In this document: positions 1-4,789 of the stretch, one piece after another
Layout of the letters: each line of letters starts with the position of its first letter
Numbering within the stretch: the first letter of the stretch is position 1
Assembly (NCBI GenBank): GCA_013694885.1
Contig: JACDBO010000314.1
Location: forward strand, 1 to 6,589
Direction: 5' to 3'
Origin: Chloroflexia bacterium
GTDB taxonomy: Bacteria > Chloroflexota > Chloroflexia > Thermomicrobiales > UBA6265
Length of the DNA stretch: 6,589 nt
Made by a program: the position numbers and the translations under genes
Notes under the pieces: generated by a model
What the model was told of the DNA's origin: nothing
The model's database searches: none
What the model saw: only the letters and a program-made list of their open reading frames with translations

Positions 1-15
1 GCTCCCTCATTCACT

Positions 16-99
16 CGTCATTTTGAGCGCATGAGCTCCCTCGTTGAGAACCAATGGCACTAATGAACGAGAGATTTCTCGCCGCGGCTCGAAATGACA
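16..99. repeat. Inverted pair of dispersed intergenic repeat units
   Basis: Two related units face each other. The right unit (about 66-99), read on the minus strand, begins TGTCATTTCGAGC and continues to GAGAAATCTCTCGTT. The left unit (about 16-46), read on the plus strand, begins CGTCATTTTGAGCGC and ends CCCTCGTTG, with a few bases missing in the middle. A further partial copy of the left unit's end, GCTCCCTCATTCAC at 1-14, resembles GCTCCCTCGTTGAG at 35-48. From memory, sequences of the GTCATTTCGAGC...GAGAAATCTC type are common dispersed intergenic repeats in Chloroflexota and some other bacterial genomes; this cannot be verified here. The inverted layout would let the transcript fold upstream of the enolase-superfamily gene. 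No coding capacity is apparent. Confidence 0.5.
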
Positions 100-146
100 A
101 TGAAGGTGGTGGCTTGTACTGACACTAGCTTGTGAGGAGCAATCCA

Positions 147-1340
147 ATGAAAATCACCCGCGCCACCACCTACATCGTCGGCAACCCCTGGAAGAACTGG
201 CTCTTCGTCCGGCTCGACACCGATCAGGACGGTCTCTACGGCATCGGCGAGGGAACGAACAACGGCTTCGCCAAGACGACCGAGGCCGCTGTCCACGAGT
301 TGACGCCGCGCTTCGAAGGTCTCGACCCGTTTCAGATCGAGACGATCGTGCAGCGGATGAGCCGAGACATGTACACCGAGGGCGCCCAGATCCACATGAG
401 CGCCGTCGCCGCGGTCGAGGTCGCCTGCTGGGACATCATCGGCAAGGCCACCGGCCGCCCGATCTACGACCTGATCGGCGGCCGCTACCACGAGAGCCTG
501 CCAACCTACGCCAACGGCTGGTACGCCGGCCCGCGCACCCCGGAATCGTTCGCCGAGCGCGCCCTCGCCGTCGTGGCGAGAGGCTACCGAGCGATGAAGT
601 TCGACCCGTTCGGCGCCGCCTGGCGGACGATGTCGCTCGAAGACCGCCACCTCTCGATCGCCATCATCCGTGCTGTGCGTGAGGCAGTCGGGCCAGAGGT
701 CCAACTCATGATCGAGGGGCACAGCCGGTTCAGCGTCAGCGAGGCGGTCTGGATCGGCGAGCACATCGCCGAGTACGAGCCAACCTGGTTCGAAGAGCCA
801 ACCGGCCACCAGAAGATCGACGCCACCGTCGAAGTCGCCCGCAAGATCGCCGTCCCGGTCGCCACCGGCGAGAGCTACGCCAGTATTCACCAGCACGCCG
901 AATTGCTGGCCCACAACGCCGTCCACATCATCCAGCCGGAGCCGGGCAACATGGGCGGCATCTGGCGCACCCGGCAGGTCTGCGCGATGGCCGACGCCCA
1001 CTACGCGATGGTCGCGCCCCACAACGCGCAAGGGCCGATCTCGACCGCGACCTGCATCCAGATCAGCGCCTCGTGCCCGAACCTGCTGACGCAGGAGCTC
1101 TTCGACGAGTTCAACGTCGACTGGGAGCGGGATTTGGTCGACCACCACGCCGAGGTCGTCGACGGCCGCTTGCGGGTCCCCAACCGTCCCGGTCTCGGGG
1201 TCGATCTCAACTGGCCGGAGCTGGAGAAACACCCCTACCAGGTCAGCAACTTCCTCCCCCTCTTCGCCCCCGGCTGGGAATGCCGCGAAGGCAACCGCCC
1301 ACCCGACCCCACCCCGGAGGACGAGAAGACCGGCACCTGA
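147..1340 (+). CDS. Mandelate racemase/muconate lactonizing enzyme family protein (probable sugar-acid dehydratase)
   Basis: A 397-residue enolase-superfamily enzyme (COG4948), the usual length for the family. It is expected to be a cytosolic Mg-dependent enzyme that abstracts a proton alpha to a carboxylate, most likely dehydrating a sugar acid. Visible active-site elements are metal ligands E190, E216 (in WFEEP) and E242 (in ATGES), spaced 26 and 26 residues as in mandelate racemase. E265 (in QPEPGN) and H292 (in APHN) then lie 23 and 50 residues after E242, matching the Asp-His dyad spacing of mandelate racemase. H192, two residues after the first ligand (E-G-H), resembles the D-x-H base of galactonate dehydratase. 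K151 lies in a KFDPF motif. ATG 147 is preferred over the in-frame GTG 132 because GAGGAG at 134-139 sits seven bases before it. It appears to be a single gene; no sugar transporter or partner enzyme is visible, so the substrate is unknown. Family assignment is firm, substrate is inference. Confidence 0.93.
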   Translation: MKITRATTYIVGNPWKNWLFVRLDTDQDGLYGIGEGTNNGFAKTTEAAVHELTPRFEGLDPFQIETIVQRMSRDMYTEGAQIHMSAVAAVEVACWDIIGKATGRPIYDLIGGRYHESLPTYANGWYAGPRTPESFAERALAVVARGYRAMKFDPFGAAWRTMSLEDRHLSIAIIRAVREAVGPEVQLMIEGHSRFSVSEAVWIGEHIAEYEPTWFEEPTGHQKIDATVEVARKIAVPVATGESYASIHQHAELLAHNAVHIIQPEPGNMGGIWRTRQVCAMADAHYAMVAPHNAQGPISTATCIQISASCPNLLTQELFDEFNVDWERDLVDHHAEVVDGRLRVPNRPGLGVDLNWPELEKHPYQVSNFLPLFAPGWECREGNRPPDPTPEDEKTGT

Positions 1341-1392
1341 GTTGTGGGCAACGTCTACGTAATTCGATGGAATGGGAGATGCTGAGGACGCG

Positions 1393-1740
1393 ATGGAGGT
1401 GATGCTGCATTGCGTCGACTACAGGAGCCGCGAGGTCGTACTGACGGAGCAACGTTGGCGGGATCTCGTCATCGTCCAGCACCCGGAACTGGAGGGCTTT
1501 GAGTCGACTGTCGAGCTCGCGTTGACGACGCCGGCGTTCGTGAACCATGACGCCACGCATCCAAACCGGGAAAGCCATTATTGCCACTCGCCGCTGCCTG
1601 CCAGCTACGCGGGCGTCTACATCAAGGTTGTGGTTGAGTATGTGGGAAGCGGCGCTTACAGCGGATACGACGGAGAAGTAGTGACTGCCAACGCTGTTGA
1701 TCGACCGAAGCCTCGGGAGCGGCGCAAATGGACGCGCTGA
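1393..1740 (+). CDS. PBECR2-like putative nuclease/toxin (hypothetical protein)
   Basis: A small protein of 115 residues. It matches, from memory, the pattern of the PBECR2 (phage-Barnase-EndoU-ColicinE5/D-RelE-like) fold: a leading strand REVVLTEQRW, a helix ending in HPEL (H30-L33), a helix with TPAFVNHDATHP, a YIKVVVEY strand near the middle of the C-terminal half, and a final GEVVTANAV strand followed by a basic tail (RPKPRERRKW). RelE/barnase-like proteins of this group are predicted RNases and toxins. The first histidine often seen in the W-x-H-I...HPE pattern is not present (RWRDLV instead), so catalytic competence is uncertain. ATG 1393 has GAGG at 1384-1387 five bases upstream; ATG 1372 in the same frame would add seven residues but lacks a clear Shine-Dalgarno. 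Its 3' end overlaps the DUF2283 gene by 13 bases, implying co-translation. Function as a toxin is inference from fold and pairing. Confidence 0.7.
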   Translation: MEVMLHCVDYRSREVVLTEQRWRDLVIVQHPELEGFESTVELALTTPAFVNHDATHPNRESHYCHSPLPASYAGVYIKVVVEYVGSGAYSGYDGEVVTANAVDRPKPRERRKWTR

Positions 1741-2129
1741 CGCGCCGACGAACATTCACACCAAGTCCGCCGCGACTTGCCGGCATGGACCTGCGCCGGT
1801 GGTACTTCAACTACGACCGGCAGAGCGACACCCTGATGGTCTACTTTGGCGGCAAGCCCCGACCGGCAATCAGCGTCGTCATTGATGACCACCAGTTTTA
1901 CCGCGTCGACGCGGAGACCGAGGAAGTCGTCGGCTACCAAATCGAAAACTTCCTGGGGGAGGTCGTCTACCAGCATCCCAGCTTCCTCACCGTTGCCGAG
2001 GCCGCCGGGATCGACGCCGAAACCATCGCCGCCATTCGCGAGCGGTTCACATCGGAGCAGCACCGATTGGCGGTCGCCGAATCCCTCGTCGGGCATCTCG
2101 CACCACTCGGCGCGCTTGCAACCAACTGA
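1728..2129 (+). CDS. DUF2283 family protein, putative partner/antitoxin of the upstream nuclease-like protein
   Basis: A 133-residue protein whose core at residues 24-75 fits the DUF2283 pattern. RRWYFNYDRQSDTLMVYFG resembles the usual YDxxxDxLYIxF opening. It is followed by a PAISVVIDD strand pair, then YRVDAETEEVVGYQIENF, the typical D-x-x-T-x-E-V-V-G-x-x-I-x-x-F ending. DUF2283 proteins are small beta-rich proteins of unproven function, often found next to toxin-like genes. A C-terminal extension of about 55 residues (76-133) looks helical and is not part of the core. The gene starts at ATG 1728 with GGGAG at 1715-1719 eight bases upstream, overlapping the end of the preceding gene. ATG 1785, just before the core, is possible but has no ribosome binding site. 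A toxin-first order would be unusual but not unknown. Family assignment is fairly sure; the antitoxin role is a guess. Confidence 0.75.
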   Translation: MDALTRRRTFTPSPPRLAGMDLRRWYFNYDRQSDTLMVYFGGKPRPAISVVIDDHQFYRVDAETEEVVGYQIENFLGEVVYQHPSFLTVAEAAGIDAETIAAIRERFTSEQHRLAVAESLVGHLAPLGALATN

Positions 2130-2210
2130 TCTCAAACCACCGGTCAGCTCTTCGCCCCCGGCTGGGTTTTCGCCGCCATGGCGCCGCACAGCGTGCACAT
2201 TACTATCAGG

Positions 2211-2230
2211 CTTGCCGTCGTGCCTATAAT
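2211..2230 (+). promoter_or_regulatory. Promoter-like element of PIN module 1
   Basis: A perfect -10 hexamer TATAAT lies at 2225-2230, 52 bases before the start codon of the small gene. The 20-base block CTTG-N6-TGCC-TATAAT matches the block before the second module at 15 of 20 positions (3168-3187), which supports a real shared control element. No convincing -35 hexamer is seen at 16-19 bases; TTACTA at 2200-2205 (19-base spacer) is weak. The conserved CTTG is too close to be a -35 box and could be part of an operator. Confidence 0.55.
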
Positions 2231-2282
2231 CAAGAGCGTAGCGACGTGCGAAGTCCAGCCCAGATTCGAGAGGAGAGAAGGC

Positions 2283-2516
2283 ATGGCTCTCCGTGAGAAG
2301 CAGCAACTGTCTCCAGCGGTCGAAGAGCTCCTCCGACGCAATCGCGAGGAAGCGGCGCGTTTTCGCGAGCAGCACGGCGACCCACGAGAAGCGCTCGACC
2401 GGTTTGTCCGTGAGACGTACGACTATGATACGCTCCTGCACGTCTATATCGACATGTTCGAGCGTGGAAACGTATGGGACGATGCTGACCTGATTGATGA
2501 GCCCCAGGATCATTGA
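2283..2516 (+). CDS. Small acidic helical protein, putative antitoxin of PIN module 1
   Basis: A 77-residue protein that I cannot assign to a named family. It appears almost entirely helical: a charged helix rich in E and R (residues 11-31), then GDPREALDRFVRETYD (32-47), then TLLHVYIDMFERG, ending in an acidic tail WDDADLIDE. It has 77 residues like its paralogue at 3237 and shares GDPxEALD, a VRxxYDxxTL stretch and a final WDD. It lacks an obvious AbrB, ribbon-helix-helix or HTH DNA-binding segment. ATG 2283 is preceded by AGGAG at 2271-2275, seven bases away, so the in-frame ATG at 2178, which lies upstream of the TATAAT, is rejected. The 3' end overlaps the PIN gene by 20 bases, as in a toxin-antitoxin operon with the antitoxin first. 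The role is inferred from position, size, acidity and duplication with the PIN gene. Confidence 0.75.
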   Translation: MALREKQQLSPAVEELLRRNREEAARFREQHGDPREALDRFVRETYDYDTLLHVYIDMFERGNVWDDADLIDEPQDH

Positions 2517-3096
2517 CTTATCCGAACCTGGCGTTCGCCTTCCCGATCCAGTAGCCATAGACGCGAACGTGGTAGTCGCCCGGCTGCTTACCGCGAGGGT
2601 TCGTCAGCATCCCTTGAACGCGACCAGAGCCACCGACTTCTTTGAGCGCATCGTCAGCGATGGACAACAAGCGATTCTCACCCCGACCGCCTACGGCGAG
2701 GTACTTCACGCCTCAATCAGACTCCAGTACGAGCAAGAACTACGACTCAATCGTCAAGCTATCACCGCCCGCTTCGGTCGGCGGATCACGAGCTGGACCG
2801 AACTCTACAAGCGCGATCCTTCAATTGCGCGCCACCACGAGGAAGCATTGGAACTCCTCCGGCAAACGCTTGGCGGCAACAACGTCGCCATCGCTACCCC
2901 GGCGCAGCTCGGCCCGATTTCGTCGGGACGGCCGTATGACGAGAAACTGGTGCGGCTGGTCGGCCGCGATGGGCTCGACACGAATGACGCCCTTATCTTC
3001 ATGGAAGCCAGCCGGCTGGGCATCACCGCCATCGTCACCATGGACAGGGACATGGAGCGCGCACGGCCGGACTTCGATGTCTACACATGGGTTTGA
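2497..3096 (+). CDS. PIN-domain protein, putative ribonuclease toxin of module 1
   Basis: A 199-residue PIN-domain protein, predicted to be a metal-dependent RNase like VapC toxins. Candidate acidic active-site residues are D22 (AIDANV), E68 (TAYGEVLH), D164 in LDTNDALIFMEA (with D161 three residues before) and D183 in VTMDRD. At 199 residues it is longer than typical VapC toxins (about 130). The extra length is between E68 and D164 and includes the very conserved block RQAITAR...RITSWTELYKRD at about 86-107. ATG 2497 lies inside the end of the upstream small gene; a TTG three bases earlier is an alternative. There is no strong Shine-Dalgarno, so translational coupling is likely. A hand-made, ungapped alignment with the second PIN protein gives 112 of 199 identical residues (about 56%). 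RNase activity is expected from the fold; the target is unknown. Confidence 0.85.
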   Translation: MSPRIIDLSEPGVRLPDPVAIDANVVVARLLTARVRQHPLNATRATDFFERIVSDGQQAILTPTAYGEVLHASIRLQYEQELRLNRQAITARFGRRITSWTELYKRDPSIARHHEEALELLRQTLGGNNVAIATPAQLGPISSGRPYDEKLVRLVGRDGLDTNDALIFMEASRLGITAIVTMDRDMERARPDFDVYTWV

Positions 3097-3167
3097 CCGC
3101 TCCACTGTCGCCCTCAAGCCTGAAGAACTCATCGGGAATGTGAGGGCCGCCCTGCCGCCCTGATCCA

Positions 3168-3187
3168 CTTGTGGGTGTGCCTATACT
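3168..3187 (+). promoter_or_regulatory. Promoter-like element of PIN module 2
   Basis: TATACT at 3182-3187, 49 bases before the next start codon, is one base from the -10 consensus. It sits at the end of a block CTTG-N6-TGCC-TATACT that closely matches the block before module 1 (2211-2230). Distances to the start codons (52 and 49 bases) are also nearly equal. The -35 region is weak (CTGATC at 3160-3165, 16-base spacer). Conservation against otherwise different flanks suggests a common promoter/operator, perhaps for autoregulation. Confidence 0.5.
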
Positions 3188-3236
3188 TTGAGGAACGCGT
3201 CTACGCTCCGCCGTTCCATGACGAAAGAGGCACGCG

Positions 3237-3470
3237 ATGGCCACACAGGCAAAGACACCGCAGCAGGAAGCGCTGGATCGTCTCGTGGAGCGGAGCCGCA
3301 AGGAGATCAAGGAGGCACGGCGGCAGTACGATGGTGATCCGGACGAGGCGCTCGACAGCGTCGTCCGTCAGATCTACGACGAGGAGACCTTGCGCCAGAT
3401 GCTCAAGTATCTCCTCGAAGGGCGGTCCGATTGGGACGACGAAGAAGATGAACTAGCTGATGCCGGGTAG
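3237..3470 (+). CDS. Small acidic helical protein, putative antitoxin of PIN module 2
   Basis: A 77-residue paralogue of the protein at 2283, with the same order of features. A charged N-terminal helix (EALDRLVERSRKEIKEARRQY) is followed by GDPDEALDSVVRQIYD, ETLRQMLKYLLEG and a strongly acidic tail SDWDDEEDELADAG. A one-residue gap near residue 32 aligns the two copies. The shared residues cluster in the central helix and in the WDD motif, while the N-termini have diverged. ATG 3237 has AAAGAGG at 3224-3230 six bases upstream. The stop codon overlaps the start of the following PIN gene by 11 bases. No DNA-binding motif is recognised, so if it represses its own promoter it would do so by an unfamiliar fold. 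Antitoxin function is inferred from context only. Confidence 0.75.
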   Translation: MATQAKTPQQEALDRLVERSRKEIKEARRQYDGDPDEALDSVVRQIYDEETLRQMLKYLLEGRSDWDDEEDELADAG

Positions 3471-4059
3471 GCTCCTCGACGTTTCACTCCCGGAGGGCCA
3501 CCTCCCCGATTCAGTCGTCGTTGACACGAATGTATTGGTCGCGCGGTTTCTGACCGCTCACCATCATCAGGCGCCTGTGGATGCGGCACGCGTCGAGGCA
3601 CTCATGAGACATTTGCTCTCCGACAACCGGCGAGTTGTCCTTACTCCCTCGGCCTACGCTGAACTTCTCCATACGTCGATCCGCCTACGGTATCAATCGG
3701 AGCTTCAGCACAGTCGGCAAGCGATTACCGCTCGCTACGGACCGCGAATCACCAGCTGGACGGAACTTTACAAACGAGACGCATCGATTCTCGCGCGCCA
3801 TTCGGCGGAACTGGACTTGTTGCGCACCACACTTGTTCTGCGCGGCATCATCATTTCCGCGCCGGAAGACCTGGGGCCGTTGACGTCGAGAAGGCTCTGG
3901 CACGAAGAATTGGTCCAATACATTGCACGCTACCGTCTCGACACGAACGATGCCTTGATCCTGATGGAAGCGGATCGGCTCGGCATCTCCGAAATCGTCA
4001 CGATGGACCGGGACATGGAGCGCGCGCTGCCGGATTTCGATGTCTACCTGTGGCCATAG
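3460..4059 (+). CDS. PIN-domain protein, putative ribonuclease toxin of module 2
   Basis: A 199-residue PIN-domain protein, paralogous to the one at 2497 and the same length without gaps. Candidate metal-binding acids are D22 (VVDTNVLVARF), E68 (SAYAELLH), D161/D164 (LDTNDALILMEA) and D183 (VTMDRD). All four catalytic positions are intact, so the copy is probably functional. The central block RQAITARYG.RITSWTELYKRD and the C-terminal IVTMDRDMERA.PDFDVY are almost unchanged between copies, whereas residues 33-60 and 110-150 have diverged. ATG 3460 overlaps the end of its small partner gene, indicating coupling; no strong ribosome binding site of its own is visible. It is likely a cytosolic RNase kept in check by the adjacent acidic protein. 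Divergence in the putative binding regions would allow the two modules to act independently. Confidence 0.86.
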   Translation: MPGRLLDVSLPEGHLPDSVVVDTNVLVARFLTAHHHQAPVDAARVEALMRHLLSDNRRVVLTPSAYAELLHTSIRLRYQSELQHSRQAITARYGPRITSWTELYKRDASILARHSAELDLLRTTLVLRGIIISAPEDLGPLTSRRLWHEELVQYIARYRLDTNDALILMEADRLGISEIVTMDRDMERALPDFDVYLWP

Positions 4060-4064
4060 GTGGT

Positions 4065-4148
4065 GCGGGCGGGTCACATCCGCGGTGGATCTCACAACGG
4101 TGGTGCTCCCACGTTAATCGTTGTGACGGCGGGCGGATGCCCGCGGTG
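4065..4148. repeat. Repeat-rich leader before the sigma factor gene (direct repeats flanking an inverted repeat)
   Basis: Between the second PIN gene and the sigma factor, two imperfect direct repeats begin GCGGGCGG and end CCGCGGTG (4065-4087 and 4129-4148). Between them lies a perfect 8-base inverted repeat, TCACAACG (4092-4099) and CGTTGTGA (4119-4126). The second direct repeat contains a short hairpin, GCGGGC-GGAT-GCCCGC (4129-4144). No T-run follows, so it is a poor intrinsic terminator. The layout is compatible with operator sites or an mRNA leader structure for the sigma/anti-sigma operon. No clear ECF-type -35/-10 pair was recognised. Confidence 0.45.
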
Positions 4149-4198
4149 ACGACGAGCGGCGGACGAGTCGACATCCGCCTCACGACGGCGAGAGAAGC

Positions 4199-4789
4199 AT
4201 GAGCGCTCAGATGCTGGCGACGGCCGGCGCGACAATGGACCAACCACCTTTGGAGGCGTTGGGCGTCGGGCCGACGGTGGCGCCAAGCTTCTCGACCGTC
4301 GTCGCCGACCACGGCGACGCGATCTACCGCTACGCCTGGCACCTGACGCGCAACCAGACCGACGCCGACGACATCTACCAGGAAACGCTCCTGAAGGCGT
4401 ACCGGGCATACGGCAAGCTGGACGGCGATGCCAACCACCGGGCCTGGCTCTACCGGATCGCCTCGAACACCTTCATCAGCGACCGCCGCAAACGGAACCG
4501 GGAGAACCCGCTGACCGAGGCGATGGAGCAGACGGTGCCGGCACCGGCGGTCGAGCAGGCCGATGGGCTGGATGCCCGCGACCTGCTGCGCGAGGTCGAG
4601 CACTCGGTGACGGAACTCCCGCCCAAGCAGCGGGCCGCGTTGATCCTCCGCAAATACCACGAGGCCAGCTACGCCGAGATCGCCGTCAGCCTCAACACCT
4701 CGGAGGTCGCCGCCCGCGCCAACGTCCACGAAGCATTGAAGAAGCTGCGCACCCAGTTTGCCGACCGACTTGATTGGATACGACCATGA
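4199..4789 (+). CDS. RNA polymerase sigma factor, sigma-70 family, ECF type
   Basis: A 196-residue ECF-type sigma factor that would direct RNA polymerase to a small regulon. Region 2 spans about residues 31-99. Region 2.1/2.2 contains YRYAWHLTRNQTDADDIYQETLLKAYR, the helix that binds core polymerase, and a region 2.3/2.4-like RAWLYRIASNTFISDRRKRNRE contacts the -10 element. A linker of about 30 residues follows, then region 4 at about 132-184 (ELPPKQRAALILRKYHEASYAEIA, then an HTH ending ARANVHEALKKLR) for -35 recognition. There is no C-terminal extension. Start ATG 4199 has a weak purine-rich AGAGAAG just upstream; later Met codons at 4211 and 4235 would lie before region 2 and cannot be excluded. 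Its stop codon overlaps the start of the next gene in ATGA, so the two proteins are probably made in fixed ratio, as for a sigma factor and its anti-sigma. Confidence 0.93.
   Translation: MSAQMLATAGATMDQPPLEALGVGPTVAPSFSTVVADHGDAIYRYAWHLTRNQTDADDIYQETLLKAYRAYGKLDGDANHRAWLYRIASNTFISDRRKRNRENPLTEAMEQTVPAPAVEQADGLDARDLLREVEHSVTELPPKQRAALILRKYHEASYAEIAVSLNTSEVAARANVHEALKKLRTQFADRLDWIRP

Noticed and set aside
60..1232. A 390-codon open frame on the minus strand
   Set aside because: It is the antisense of the well-supported enolase-superfamily gene, made possible by GC-rich third positions. The protein is rich in D, V, G and R with no recognisable motif.
2178..2282. Extension of the first small gene to ATG 2178
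   Set aside because: It would include the TATAAT element and ignore the AGGAG seven bases before ATG 2283; the paralogue has exactly 77 residues from the equivalent start.
1656..2558. A 300-codon minus-strand frame crossing the DUF2283 and first small gene
   Set aside because: It crosses several + strand genes that have ribosome binding sites and family patterns, and has no motif of its own.
3110..3147. Inverted repeat GCCCTCA/TGAGGGC as a terminator of module 1
   Set aside because: Only 7-base arms with a 24-base loop and no T-run.
3097..3163. A protein-like tail (VALKPEELIGNVRAALPP) after the first PIN gene in another frame
   Set aside because: It belongs to a long out-of-frame reading of the PIN gene and has no start of its own. 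It might be a gene fragment but cannot be supported.
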